A stretch of 64,000 nucleotides of DNA, taken from the NCBI RefSeq assembly GCF_000730425.1, contig NZ_CP008896.1, forward strand, positions 1,054,001 to 1,118,000. The letters run 5' to 3'. Both the position numbers and the translations under genes were made by a program. The notes under the pieces are model-generated. The model did not search any database and had not been told where the DNA came from. It was given only the letters and a program-made list of their open reading frames with translations. Position 1 is the first letter of the stretch. Every line of letters begins with the position of its first letter. The stretch is from Pseudomonas fluorescens. Its GTDB lineage: Bacteria > Pseudomonadota > Gammaproteobacteria > Pseudomonadales > Pseudomonadaceae. Below are positions 51,994-61,598 of the stretch, one piece after another.

Positions 51994-52935
51994 CTATAGC
52001 GGCTGCTGGCGAAAGTCCCGGGGCGCATGTTGGAAATGCCGCTTGAACGCCCGGCTGAAATGCGCGGCGTCGACAACCCCCCACTTGAAGGCGATCTGGG
52101 TGATCGACTCATGCCGCAAATCGCGCGCACGCAGGTCTTGCGCCACCCGCTCCAGGCGGCGTTGCTGGATGTAGCGCGCAATACTTTCATGGCGCTGCTC
52201 GAACAGACGGTAAAGCTGGCGCACCGAAACATTCAGGTGCCGTGCCAGGTACTCGGGGCCAAGGTCGGTCTCTTGCAGGGAGGCTTCCACCAGGCGCGTG
52301 GCCAGGCCGTAGATATCGTCGTGCCCCACGCAGGCAAACCCGGGCTGGCCCTCGGCACGCTCGTCCAGGCCGGCAATGGCCAGCCCGATCAGCGCCTGCT
52401 CCAACGCCGGGCCATCGTTCTTGCCGCCATGACCCTCACTCAACTGGGCCTCGCCCAGCGAACGCACCAGGGCACGTATCATATGGGTAGGCACACTGTT
52501 GCGCGCCAGCTTGCCAAACAGGCGCTGCTGGCCGAACTGCCGGCTGACGGCTTCGCGCGACAGATGCACCGAGATATTCTGCACCAGGCCCTGCGGCTCG
52601 ATCTCAAAGGCCCGGGCCGAATCCACCAGGGCAATATCATCCGGCCCCAGTTCGATCAGCCGGTCTTTTTGCCGAATAAACTGATGACCACTGCTCTGCA
52701 GGATCAAAAAACAGTGGCGGTCGTCATCCCCATCGCCACGGGTGTGCTGGCGGCTGATCAGCCCTGCGTTAGTGCGGATATGCGCCAGTTCCAGGCCACA
52801 CACGTCCTGGCCATGAACATTGCCGATAAACAGGCGGTGGCGGTCAGAAAGCGCAGTACTGAAGTTACCGCACACCGCCCGCAAGTCGCGGTTCCAGTCG
52901 GCAAACTCGGTGCGGGTATGCAACAAGGCAGGCAT
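51994..52935 (-). CDS. AraC-family regulator, FeaR-like
   Basis: This 313-residue protein has an N-terminal AraC-binding-like domain (HGQDVCGLELAHIRTN, LIELGPDDIALVDSARAFEI) of the FeaR type and a C-terminal helix-turn-helix pair (LGPEYLARHLNVSVRQLYRL, ITQIAFKWGVVDAAHFSRAF, ending KRHFQHAPRDFR). It is codirectional with and 113 bases upstream of the PQQ dehydrogenase gene and likely activates it in response to an alcohol or aldehyde. ATG 52935 has GGGAGG just upstream. Confidence 0.86.
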   Translation of the reverse strand: MPALLHTRTEFADWNRDLRAVCGNFSTALSDRHRLFIGNVHGQDVCGLELAHIRTNAGLISRQHTRGDGDDDRHCFLILQSSGHQFIRQKDRLIELGPDDIALVDSARAFEIEPQGLVQNISVHLSREAVSRQFGQQRLFGKLARNSVPTHMIRALVRSLGEAQLSEGHGGKNDGPALEQALIGLAIAGLDERAEGQPGFACVGHDDIYGLATRLVEASLQETDLGPEYLARHLNVSVRQLYRLFEQRHESIARYIQQRRLERVAQDLRARDLRHESITQIAFKWGVVDAAHFSRAFKRHFQHAPRDFRQQPL

Positions 52936-52947
52936 AGCCCCTCCCAC

Positions 52948-52982
52948 AGATAATTTATAGTTATATCGTTAACATATTATCT
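52948..52982. promoter_or_regulatory. AT-rich inverted repeat upstream of the FeaR-like gene
   Basis: AGATAAT and ATTATCT form a seven-base inverted repeat spanning 35 very AT-rich bases directly before the regulator start. It may be an autoregulatory site or the promoter. Confidence 0.35.
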
Positions 52983-53003
52983 ATGTAGGTACACCTGCAA
53001 GCC

Positions 53004-55568
53004 CTAATCCATGCGCTGCGTAATCAGCGCGCTGATCGCCTGGGCATTCATGGGCAGGCTGAGGTAAAAACCTTGCGCTTCATCACACTGTACGGTTTTC
53101 AATGCCTTGAGCTGTTCAACCGTCTCCACGCCTTCCGCCGTCACGGTCAGTGACAACGCCCGGCCCAGGCCGACAATGGCCTGGATGATCGACTGGTCGC
53201 CGCCGCTGGACGTCAGCCCGCCGACGAAACTGCGGTCGATCTTCAGCCCATCGAAAGGAAATGAGCGCAGATAACTGAGGGACGAATAACCCGTGCCAAA
53301 GTCATCCATCAGCAAACGCACACCCAGGGCCTTGAGCCCCTGCATGATGCTCAGGGCGACCTTCTCGTCATTGAGCATCACGCTTTCGGTCAGTTCCAGC
53401 TCCAGTCGTGCCGGGTTCAAGCCCGTCTCGGCCAGCACCGATTTGACCCGCGCCACCAAATGCCCGCGCTGGAACTCGGTGGAGGACAGATTGACCGAAA
53501 TCATGACGTCCTCAGGCCAGCCAGCGGCCACCTGGCAGGCCGCGTGCAACACCCAATTGCTCAGCGGCAGGATCAGCCCGGTTTCCTCGGCAATCGGAAT
53601 AAACACGTCCGGCCCCAGCAGCCCGCGCAGAGGGTGCTCCCAGCGCACCAATGCCTCGGCACCGGCCAGGCGTTTGCCTTCAATGCGGTAGCGCGGCTGG
53701 AAATCCAGGCGCAGTTCGCCGTGCTTGATGGCATGGCGCAAATCGCTTTCGAGTTGGCGTCGTTCGATGATGCGGGCATTCATGTCACCGGCATAAAAAC
53801 GCCAGGTATTGCGGCCACCCTCCTTGGCCTCATACAAGGCAATGTCGGCGTAACGTAAAAGCTCATCGGCCAGGGTCGCGTCCGCCGGCGCCATGGCAAT
53901 CCCGATGCTGGCGCTGATAAACACTTCATGCTCGGTGATGTAGAACGGCTGCTCAATGCAGTCGATCAAGCGCCGGCACAGGCCCTCCACCTCCAGCGGC
54001 GAACTCACACCCGCCACCACCAACACAAACTCATCGCCGCCAATGCGCGCCACCAGGTCATCACCCCGCAGGCAGCCCTGCAGGCGACGGGAGACCTGGT
54101 TGAGCACTTCATCACCCGCGGCATGGCCCAGCAGGTCGTTCACCGGCTTGAACCGATCCAGATCGACGCTGAGCATCACCAGCGGCTTGTCCAGGGTCGG
54201 CGAAGCCTTGAGCTTGCCCTCCAGAAACTCCTGCATGCGCGTGCGGTTGGCCAACCCGGTCAAGGCGTCGTGTTGCGACAGGTACTCAATACGCCGCCGG
54301 GCAGCCACCTCGTCGGTGATATCGCTGGACGTGCCGCGATACCCCTGCCCTGGGATCTCGCGCACCGACAAGCGGCAGATACGCACCTCACCCGTTCCAG
54401 ACAGGTAGTTGCACTGCACGATGGCATTGGCGCGCCGCGCATGTTCCTGGAACCAGATCGACAGCGCGCCCTGATCGGATGTCAGCAGATCATCGAGCCC
54501 ACGCCCCAGGCATTCGCTGCGCACAAGCCCGGTGATCGCCTCGAAACGGTCCGACAGGTAGGTAAACCGCAAGTGAACGTCCACCTCCCAGATCCAGTCG
54601 GATGCCGCTTCCGCTACATCACGAAAGCGCTCCTCGCTGACCACCAGGGCCGCACGGCTGGCTTGCAGGGTGGCGTAGTTGCTATCCATGATCCGTGCCG
54701 CGGCGGTAGTCCGGCGCAGGATGAACCAGACCATCAGGCCGAAAATCAGGCCGGCAACAGCGACCAGCGGCACGATCAGCACGAGCAACTGGTGGCCGGG
54801 GTCATCCAAGGTCCATTGCACGACGCCTCCATTGTCCCTGAGGCTCAGGCTCGGCCCATCCGCCGTCGCTCTGCCAGCTGGGGCGACCCGCAGCCCCTGC
54901 ACACCAAAGTCCTGGCCCAATGCGGCCAGCCGTTGCGGCTCAAGCTTGGCAATGAAGATCAATACAGAAGCGGGGCCGCCATCGGCCTTCACGCCCGGAT
55001 CAGTGCCTGGCGTCAGCGCCGCAGCGGCCAATACCGCCGGCGTCCCGTCTGCCTGTACCAGCCGGGTCACCGATTGGCTGTTGGCCGCGGCCTCCCGGGC
55101 CTGGGCCAGCAGTGGTTCGATCGGTATGTGCAACCAGTCCTGGACGGCAACGGTCTGCAACTGGCCATCAATCACCGAATACACCGTGCGGCCTGTGGGA
55201 TCGACAACAAAAACCCCCTGGAAACCCAGGTCGGCAAATAGCGTGGAGCCGAGGTTCTGCCGGACAAATGCCCAGTCCACATCCACCTGCTGATGCAGGT
55301 GTACGTAGGCGTCCCCCCAAAACGCATAGTCCTTGACCGTAGAGCCGGCGACCCGCTCAACAGATAGCAAGGCGTTTTCGATATCGATCCGGCTGTGCTC
55401 GCCGGCATCGTGATTCAGATGCTCGGCAATGGAGACCAGCAACACCCCGACCAACAGAAACATGGCCAGCAACAGCAACGAACAGGCAAGCAGATAAGCC
55501 CTGGCGGTAGAAAGGTTGGAGGCGGTGCCTTCCAGCGACGACTTGGGGCCAACGTTGAGTTTTTCCAT
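53004..55568 (-). CDS. CHASE4-PAS-GGDEF-EAL membrane protein (c-di-GMP turnover)
   Basis: This 854-residue protein has a first membrane helix at about 25-48 (LLACSLLLLAMFLLVGVLLV), a periplasmic CHASE4-type sensor (VKDYAFWGDAYVHLHQQVDV), a second helix near 265-285, a PAS domain (FRDVAEAASDWIWEVDVHLR), a GGDEF domain with intact RIGGDEFVLV (about residue 510) and an EAL domain with intact GAEALVRWEHP, ISVNLSSTEF, LELTESVM, LMDDFGTGYSS, LKIDRSFV and TAEGVET. Both cyclase and phosphodiesterase sites look complete, so net activity cannot be predicted. It is monocistronic. Confidence 0.93.
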   Translation of the reverse strand: MEKLNVGPKSSLEGTASNLSTARAYLLACSLLLLAMFLLVGVLLVSIAEHLNHDAGEHSRIDIENALLSVERVAGSTVKDYAFWGDAYVHLHQQVDVDWAFVRQNLGSTLFADLGFQGVFVVDPTGRTVYSVIDGQLQTVAVQDWLHIPIEPLLAQAREAAANSQSVTRLVQADGTPAVLAAAALTPGTDPGVKADGGPASVLIFIAKLEPQRLAALGQDFGVQGLRVAPAGRATADGPSLSLRDNGGVVQWTLDDPGHQLLVLIVPLVAVAGLIFGLMVWFILRRTTAAARIMDSNYATLQASRAALVVSEERFRDVAEAASDWIWEVDVHLRFTYLSDRFEAITGLVRSECLGRGLDDLLTSDQGALSIWFQEHARRANAIVQCNYLSGTGEVRICRLSVREIPGQGYRGTSSDITDEVAARRRIEYLSQHDALTGLANRTRMQEFLEGKLKASPTLDKPLVMLSVDLDRFKPVNDLLGHAAGDEVLNQVSRRLQGCLRGDDLVARIGGDEFVLVVAGVSSPLEVEGLCRRLIDCIEQPFYITEHEVFISASIGIAMAPADATLADELLRYADIALYEAKEGGRNTWRFYAGDMNARIIERRQLESDLRHAIKHGELRLDFQPRYRIEGKRLAGAEALVRWEHPLRGLLGPDVFIPIAEETGLILPLSNWVLHAACQVAAGWPEDVMISVNLSSTEFQRGHLVARVKSVLAETGLNPARLELELTESVMLNDEKVALSIMQGLKALGVRLLMDDFGTGYSSLSYLRSFPFDGLKIDRSFVGGLTSSGGDQSIIQAIVGLGRALSLTVTAEGVETVEQLKALKTVQCDEAQGFYLSLPMNAQAISALITQRMD

Positions 55569-55693
55569 AGCGCTCCAGGCGCCAGGGCGCCTAACAACCC
55601 GCAGCGAAAATCACACGACGCACACGCAGGTGCGCGACTGCCTGCCCATAGACGATAGACAATTTTTGCGCTTCGAACAGCCCGAAACCCGAC

Positions 55694-57595
55694 TTATGCG
55701 CAATGCAGCACATAACGTACCGCAAAGCCGCTCAGGCGCTGCTCCAATTGCTCTCGCTGGACAGCACTGAGCTGTGGCACATGAATGTCCACCCGCTGCC
55801 CATGACGCTCGTCACTCAGCGCCTGGACCTGGCTGCCGGCAACCACCTGCCCCACTTCGTACTCGAACACTCGACGCACGGCATCCAGGCGCAAGGCGGG
55901 CTTGAAGGTCTTGCCCACCGCAGTCAGCGGGATCTGCTCCACCAGCCAGATATCCTTGGGTACCGCAGCACGCTCGTGAATGTGCTGCATGGCGTGCTCC
56001 ATCAACTGGGCTTGGCTGGCCTCTTCGCCGGCCTTGAGCTGGATATACACCACCGGCAGCTCTCCAGCCTTGACATCAGGCTTGCCCACCGCTGCGGCGA
56101 GGGCCACGGCTGGATGGCGATGCAGCGCCTCTTCGATCATCTGCGGGTCAATATTGTGGCCGCCGCGAATAATCAGGTCCTTGCTGCGACCGGTCAGCCA
56201 GATGTAGCCATCGCCATCAACCCGCCCCAAGTCGCCGGTGTTGAACCAATCGCCATCCAGCCAGATGCCTGTGTTCTTGTCCGGCTGCAAATACCCCTTG
56301 AACACCGTCGGGCCGCGCAGGCAGAGGGTGCCCGGCTCGTCCGTGGCCGCATCACGCAAATAATTGCCGTCGCTGTCGAGCACCGCGACCTTGACCTCGC
56401 AGTACGGCAGGCGCAAGCCAATGGAGCCGGGCCGACGTTCCCCCTCGTAGGGGTTGCAGGCGGTGGCGCAGGTGCCTTCAGTCAGGCCGTAGCCTTCAAT
56501 GATGCGCAGCCCGGTGCGGGCTTCGAACTGGCGGATCAACTCCACCGGCATGGGGGCCGCACCGCAGAGTGCAAAGCGCAGGGTGGAGACATCAATACCC
56601 TCGTTGGGAATCTGCAGCAGTGCCGCATAGATGGTGGGCACACCGCTGAAACTGCTGACCCGGTAGCGCTCCACCAACCGCCAGAAGTCCTTGATCAACG
56701 TCGGGTTGCGGTATCCCTGGGGGCCGGGGAGCAAGACCTGGGCCCCGTGATGAAAGGCCGCAAGCCCAGAGACCATCACGCCATTGACATGAAACAGCGG
56801 CAACCCGCAGAGCAAGACATCGTCCGGCCCATACCGGCCATGCAAGCCAATGATCTCGGCCATCGCCACCTCGTTGAAGTGGGTGTGGGGCGCCAGCTTT
56901 GGCGTACCGGTGGTGCCGCCGGTATGAAAGTAGGATGCGATGTCATCCGGCTGGATGACCCGCCCGCTCTCCAGATAACCAGCCGGGGCGGCGGCGAGCA
57001 GCTCATCGAAATCCAGTACGCCTGCGGGCATCGGTGCTCGTTGAGCCTTCAAGGTACTGCGTTGCGGTTCTGGCAACAGGTTGGCGAGATCGACCGTCAC
57101 CACCGTCGGCATCTGCGCCAGCAGGTCGGTCAATGCAACCACCTTCTGCCACAGGTCCGTGCCCGGGAACGGCGCCAGCGTGACCAGCACCGAGGTATTG
57201 GATGCGCGAATCAACTCGGCAATGTGCTCAGGCTCCAGCAACGGGTTGATGGCGTTGACGATCCCCGCCGCCTCACCGCCCCAAATCACAAAGTGGGTCT
57301 GCACCAGGTTGGGGAGCAGGAAAGACACCGCCTGCCCCGGACGCACCCCCAAGCGATGCAAGGCATTGGCGGTTTGCGTGACCTTGGCGAAAAGCTCGGC
57401 GTAACTGATGCGCCAGGGCTGGTCCTCGATGCTGCCCGTCGCCAGGAAACACAAGGCCGGCCGGTCGGCAAAGCGTTCGGCGGCACGTTGCAGCAACGCG
57501 TAGGTACTGCTCGGCAGGTCACGTTGAGCCAAGGGACATTGTTGCTCCATGGCTTGGATATCACTCAACCGGGCGAGGGAAACAGGGGTGGCCAT
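55694..57595 (-). CDS. Acyl-CoA synthetase (ANL superfamily)
   Basis: This 633-residue adenylate-forming enzyme has the P-loop motif SYFHTGGTTGTPKLAPHTH, the core motifs IEGYGLTEGTCA and WFNTGDLGRVDGDGYIWLTG, the hinge region RSKDLIIRGGHNIDP and the catalytic Lys in PLTAVGKTFKPAL. It activates a carboxylic acid as CoA thioester. It is the last gene of a leftward catabolic block with an amidase and an amidohydrolase, so it may activate an acid they release. The N-terminal extension (ARLSDIQAMEQQCPLAQRDL) is typical of the fatty-acyl-CoA ligases from steroid or aromatic catabolic clusters. Confidence 0.88.
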   Translation of the reverse strand: MATPVSLARLSDIQAMEQQCPLAQRDLPSSTYALLQRAAERFADRPALCFLATGSIEDQPWRISYAELFAKVTQTANALHRLGVRPGQAVSFLLPNLVQTHFVIWGGEAAGIVNAINPLLEPEHIAELIRASNTSVLVTLAPFPGTDLWQKVVALTDLLAQMPTVVTVDLANLLPEPQRSTLKAQRAPMPAGVLDFDELLAAAPAGYLESGRVIQPDDIASYFHTGGTTGTPKLAPHTHFNEVAMAEIIGLHGRYGPDDVLLCGLPLFHVNGVMVSGLAAFHHGAQVLLPGPQGYRNPTLIKDFWRLVERYRVSSFSGVPTIYAALLQIPNEGIDVSTLRFALCGAAPMPVELIRQFEARTGLRIIEGYGLTEGTCATACNPYEGERRPGSIGLRLPYCEVKVAVLDSDGNYLRDAATDEPGTLCLRGPTVFKGYLQPDKNTGIWLDGDWFNTGDLGRVDGDGYIWLTGRSKDLIIRGGHNIDPQMIEEALHRHPAVALAAAVGKPDVKAGELPVVYIQLKAGEEASQAQLMEHAMQHIHERAAVPKDIWLVEQIPLTAVGKTFKPALRLDAVRRVFEYEVGQVVAGSQVQALSDERHGQRVDIHVPQLSAVQREQLEQRLSGFAVRYVLHCA

Positions 57596-57613
57596 CGTCT
57601 TCTTGCTCCTCCA

Positions 57614-59032
57614 TCAATCTTGTTTTTTTACCACGGGTACCGCGGGGTGCGCACTGGGATATGCCAATTCATAGGCCCGACACACTCGCAACACCTGATC
57701 GTCGGCAAACCGTGCCCCCACCACCTGCAAGCCAATCGGCAGCCCCTCACTCGAAAACCCGCAAGGCACCGAGGCTGCCGGCTGCTGGGTAAGGTTGAAC
57801 GGATAGCTGAACGGCGACCACTTCATCCAATCCTCCAGCCCCGAGCCCGGCGGTACATCGTGCCCCGCCTCGAACGCGGTGATGGGCATCATCGGGCAAA
57901 CCAGCAGGTCATAGCGGCTGTGGAAGCTATTCATCCGGGCGACCAGCGCAGCCCGTGCTTCCTGGGCTGCCGTGAAATGCACCAGGGTTGTGTGCTGGCA
58001 CTGCTCGGTAAAACGCCGCAGCCCCGGGTCCAGTAAATCCTTCTGTTCACTGTCCAGTTGCGCGGCCAAGTCCACGGCCCCAGCGTAAGCCACGGTTTTG
58101 AACAATTCCAGCGGGTCGCCGAAACCCGGATCCACGGCCTCTACCTGTGCGCCCATCTGCGCCAGTCGTTCAACCGCCTGGGCCACGACACGGGCCACTT
58201 GCGGATCAACCTGCACATAGCCCAGGTTCGCGCTGTAGGCGATGCGCAGCCCGCGCAAGTCGGTGTTTTCAGGCAACCAGGGCGTATGCCGTGGCGCCCC
58301 CAGCAAACCATCCCTGGGATCAGGCCGGGCCACGGTCTGTAGAAACAACACGGCATCGTCCACGGTACGCGTCATGGGCCCCAGATGGGAAATCAGGGTG
58401 GTTGCGCTGGCCGGCCATTGGGGGATGTAGCCAAAGGTCGGCTTGAAGCCAAAGGTCCCGGTGAAGCTGCTGGGGATGCGAATCGAGCCCCCGGCATCGC
58501 TGCCCTGGTGCAACACCCCTAGATTGAGCGAAGCCGCTACTGCCGCGCCACCGGACGACCCGCCAGAGGTCATGCGCGTATCCCAGGGGTTGCGGGTAAT
58601 ACCGTAGAGCGGGCTGTCTGTCACACCTTTCCAGCCGAACTCCGGACTGGTGGTCTTACCCAAAATGACGGCACCCGCATCGCGCAAAAACGTGGTGATC
58701 GGCGCATCGACCTCCCACGGCCCATCGCCCGGAATCACCAGCGAGGCCTTGCGGGTGGGCATGCCCCGAGTTGCCGTGAGTTCCTTGATTGAAGTGGGCA
58801 AGCCGTCCAGCGCACCCGTGGGCTGGCCTTTGGACCAACGCTTTTCCGACGCTCGCGCCGTGTCCAGTGCGCCTTGCGGGTCGGTATAGCAGTACGCATT
58901 GACCTGCGGGTTGAACCGCTCGATGCGGGCCAATGCATCCTGGGTGACTTCCACCGGCGACAGCCGTTTGGCGCGAAAGTGTTCAAGCAACTCGACGGCG
59001 CTCATCTGCGCAATAGCGGTCTGTTGGGTCAT
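57614..59032 (-). CDS. Amidase, amidase-signature family
   Basis: This 472-residue hydrolase has the Ser-cisSer-Lys machinery: Lys in LPTSIKELTATRG, and the signature RMTSGGSSGGAAVAASLNLG followed by HQGSDAGGSIRIPSSFTGTF with the nucleophile and cis-Ser. It hydrolyses an amide to acid and amine. ATG 59032 is taken as start (MTQQTAIAQMSAVELLEHFR); the open frame extends upstream into the previous gene. Its neighbours, an M20 amidohydrolase and an acyl-CoA ligase, suggest a shared amide-type substrate. Confidence 0.9.
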   Translation of the reverse strand: MTQQTAIAQMSAVELLEHFRAKRLSPVEVTQDALARIERFNPQVNAYCYTDPQGALDTARASEKRWSKGQPTGALDGLPTSIKELTATRGMPTRKASLVIPGDGPWEVDAPITTFLRDAGAVILGKTTSPEFGWKGVTDSPLYGITRNPWDTRMTSGGSSGGAAVAASLNLGVLHQGSDAGGSIRIPSSFTGTFGFKPTFGYIPQWPASATTLISHLGPMTRTVDDAVLFLQTVARPDPRDGLLGAPRHTPWLPENTDLRGLRIAYSANLGYVQVDPQVARVVAQAVERLAQMGAQVEAVDPGFGDPLELFKTVAYAGAVDLAAQLDSEQKDLLDPGLRRFTEQCQHTTLVHFTAAQEARAALVARMNSFHSRYDLLVCPMMPITAFEAGHDVPPGSGLEDWMKWSPFSYPFNLTQQPAASVPCGFSSEGLPIGLQVVGARFADDQVLRVCRAYELAYPSAHPAVPVVKKQD

Positions 59033-59075
59033 GAATAAATCCTGATGATGGCGTATTCCCTGTAGGGGCGTGATT

Positions 59076-60254
59076 TCAGCGCAGGTAGTCTTCCACCAAC
59101 GCGACCCAACAGGCGGCCCCAAGGGGAATCAACTCGTCATTGAAGTCATAGTGATCGTTATGCACCGAACAGCCGTTGAACTCGCCAATGCCATTGCCCA
59201 GGCCGAAGTAGCAGCCAGGCACTTCATGCAACATCCAGGCAAAGTCTTCGCTGCCCATGGCTTTGAATGACACCTGCTCCATGACATTGGCAGCGCCCAG
59301 GGCCCGCTTGGCCGCGTCCAGCATGTGCTGGGTCTCGGCGGGCGTATTGACCAGCACCGGCGCCAGCAGCTGGTAGTCGATCTGGGCTGTCACGCCAAAT
59401 GAGGCAGCCTGGCCTTCGACAATCCCGCGGATTCGTTGCTCGACGAACTCGCGCACCTGCGGGTCAAGTGTGCGCACGCTCAACTCCAGCATCGCCGTCT
59501 CCGGGATGATGTTGACGGCTGTGCCGGCCTGCACTTTGCCGATGCTGATCACCGCCGAGTCATTGACCCCAATATTGCGCGACACCACCGTTTGCAAGGC
59601 ACTGATGATGCCCGCCAGCGCCGGGATCGGATCAATGCTGCGTTCCGGCATCGCGCCATGCCCGCCACGACCGGTGAGCGTGATACGCACACACTCCGAC
59701 GACGCCATGACCCCGCCGCTCTTGATGATGGCATGGCCCACGGGGAACCCCGGCATATTGTGGAAGGCATACACCGCATCGCAGGGGAAACGTCGGAACA
59801 GGCCATCGTCCATCATGGCCTTGGCGCCGGTCAGGCCTTCCTCATCCGGCTGGAAAATCACGTTCACCGTGCCGTCGAACGTGGCATGCAGCGCCAGTTG
59901 TTCAGCGGCCGCCAGCAAGGTTGCCGTGTGCCCGTCATGACCACAGGCATGCATCGATCCTTCGCGACGGCTGGCCCAGGGCAAACCGTTTCGCTCAACG
60001 ATTGGCAACGCATCCATGTCGGCCCGCAGCCCCAGGGTTTTTGATCCACTGCCGCGCCGCAGCACGCCAACCACGCCGCAACCGCCGACGCCGGTGTGTA
60101 CTTCATAACCCCAGCTTTCGAGCAAGCCAATGACCAGGGCCGCCGTTTCCCGGGTGTTTTGCCCAAGCTCGGGTTCGGCGTGGATATTGCGGCGGATCGT
60201 GACAAAACGCTCGCTACTGTCTTGCAGGCGTGTGTGTAGAGGACTATGGCTCAC
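59076..60254 (-). CDS. M20-family metal amidohydrolase
   Basis: This 392-residue enzyme of the M20D group (hippurate hydrolase, IAA-amino-acid hydrolase, ILL family) shows LRADMDALPI, the metal site GSMHACGHDGHTATLLAAA, FQPDEEGLTGAKAMMDDGLF, the His in GRGGHGAMPERSIDPIPALA and the late VHNDHYDFND. It cleaves N-acyl amino acids. The start is GTG 60254 with AAGGAA upstream. With the MHS transporter and amidase it forms a block for uptake and breakdown of an N-acylated compound. Confidence 0.9.
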   Translation of the reverse strand: MSHSPLHTRLQDSSERFVTIRRNIHAEPELGQNTRETAALVIGLLESWGYEVHTGVGGCGVVGVLRRGSGSKTLGLRADMDALPIVERNGLPWASRREGSMHACGHDGHTATLLAAAEQLALHATFDGTVNVIFQPDEEGLTGAKAMMDDGLFRRFPCDAVYAFHNMPGFPVGHAIIKSGGVMASSECVRITLTGRGGHGAMPERSIDPIPALAGIISALQTVVSRNIGVNDSAVISIGKVQAGTAVNIIPETAMLELSVRTLDPQVREFVEQRIRGIVEGQAASFGVTAQIDYQLLAPVLVNTPAETQHMLDAAKRALGAANVMEQVSFKAMGSEDFAWMLHEVPGCYFGLGNGIGEFNGCSVHNDHYDFNDELIPLGAACWVALVEDYLR

Positions 60255-60290
60255 GGTAAATTCCTTATTTTTGGGTTCAGGTCAGCAACA

Positions 60291-61595
60291 TCAGGGACGC
60301 CCTGGGTGCTCAGGGTAAAAACGCAAGGCAATGCCACTTACAACAATGGCGCCACACAAGTACCAGGCCGGCACCAACGGGCTGCCGGTCAGGGCAATCA
60401 ACCACGTCACGATCAGCGGTGAAAAACCGCCGAACAGCGTGACGCCAAAGCTGTAGATGATCGACAGACCCGTCACCCGGTCATCGCGGGAAAACGCTTC
60501 CATCAACAAGGCCAGCCCCGCTCCACCGCTGATGGCCATGGGCAGGATCAGCAACGACACCGCCACCAGGCACAGCAGCGTGCTGTGCTGGTCGAGCATC
60601 ACAAACGCGGGATAGGTCAGCACCGCCTGCAGGCCACACAGCCAATACAGCAAGGGCTTGCGCCGGGGCATGCGATCGGCAAAGCGCGAGGCGAATGGCG
60701 GCACCACCGCCAGCAACACACAGGCAAAGGCCACCAGGCCAAAGGCGAAGCTGCTGGGGTAATGCAAGGTGCGGGTCAGGTAGGTGGGCATATAGAACAC
60801 CACCATGTATGAACTGACCGTGGAGCTGGCCATCAACAAGATGCCCAACCCCAGGGTACGTGCGTGATTGCGCACGAAGTCGCGAAACGGCGTCGGCTTG
60901 TCGATGTTTTCGTGGGTTTCATCCAGGTGCTGGCGGATGTACCAGCCCACCGGACCGATCAACAAGCCAATCACGAAAGGCACACGCCAGCCCCAACTGT
61001 GCAACGCCTCCTCCGACAGCAGCGTGGTCAGCGCCCAACCCGACAATGCGCCCAGCAGCGCAGCGGCGCCTTGGCTTGCACCCTGCCAGCAGACCATGAA
61101 ACAACGATTGTCGGTGCGCCCGGACTCCATCAAGAACGCCGAAGCCGCACCCACCTCGCCGCCGGCCGAAAACCCCTGGAGCAGGCGACCAAAGACCAAC
61201 AGCCCGGTGGCAACGATGCCGATGCTCGAATAAGTCGGGGTGAACGCGATAATGCCGGTGCCCACGGTCATCAGGGCGATGGTCAGGGTCAATGCCTGCT
61301 TGCGCCCATAACGGTCGGCGAACCGACCGATCAATACCGCGCCCAGGGGCCTGATCAGAAAGCCCAGGGCAAAAGTCACCAAAGACATCATCAACGACGC
61401 CAGCGCAGAATCCGCCGGGAAAAACAGCTTGCCGATAATCACCGCAAAAAAGCTGTAGACCGTGAAGTCGTAGATCTCCAGGCCATTGCCCAGGGACGAG
61501 GCCAGTACCACGCGGCGCGTCCGGGCACGGGACGGCACGGCCGGCACGGGGGACACATAGTCAAACGAGGATGGGGGTGCCGAGGTCGTTTTCAT
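60291..61595 (-). CDS. MHS-family MFS transporter
   Basis: This 434-residue, 12-helix transporter belongs to the metabolite:H+ symporter family: SSLGNGLEIYDFTVYSFFAV with the family's early acidic motif, FLIRPLGAVLIGRFADRYGR, GRLLQGFSAGGEVGAASAFL and the mid-protein SWGWRVPFVIGLLIGPVGWY. MHS carriers import organic acids such as citrate, ketoglutarate, shikimate or betaine. It is followed by the M20 hydrolase gene and is the likely uptake step for the substrate of this block. Confidence 0.9.
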   Translation of the reverse strand: MKTTSAPPSSFDYVSPVPAVPSRARTRRVVLASSLGNGLEIYDFTVYSFFAVIIGKLFFPADSALASLMMSLVTFALGFLIRPLGAVLIGRFADRYGRKQALTLTIALMTVGTGIIAFTPTYSSIGIVATGLLVFGRLLQGFSAGGEVGAASAFLMESGRTDNRCFMVCWQGASQGAAALLGALSGWALTTLLSEEALHSWGWRVPFVIGLLIGPVGWYIRQHLDETHENIDKPTPFRDFVRNHARTLGLGILLMASSTVSSYMVVFYMPTYLTRTLHYPSSFAFGLVAFACVLLAVVPPFASRFADRMPRRKPLLYWLCGLQAVLTYPAFVMLDQHSTLLCLVAVSLLILPMAISGGAGLALLMEAFSRDDRVTGLSIIYSFGVTLFGGFSPLIVTWLIALTGSPLVPAWYLCGAIVVSGIALRFYPEHPGRP

Positions 61596-61598
61596 GGC

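Noticed and set aside
55703..58036. A 777-codon plus-strand open frame opposite the acyl-CoA ligase and amidase
   Set aside because: It is antisense to two well marked enzyme genes and is rich in His, Gln and Arg as expected of a shadow frame.
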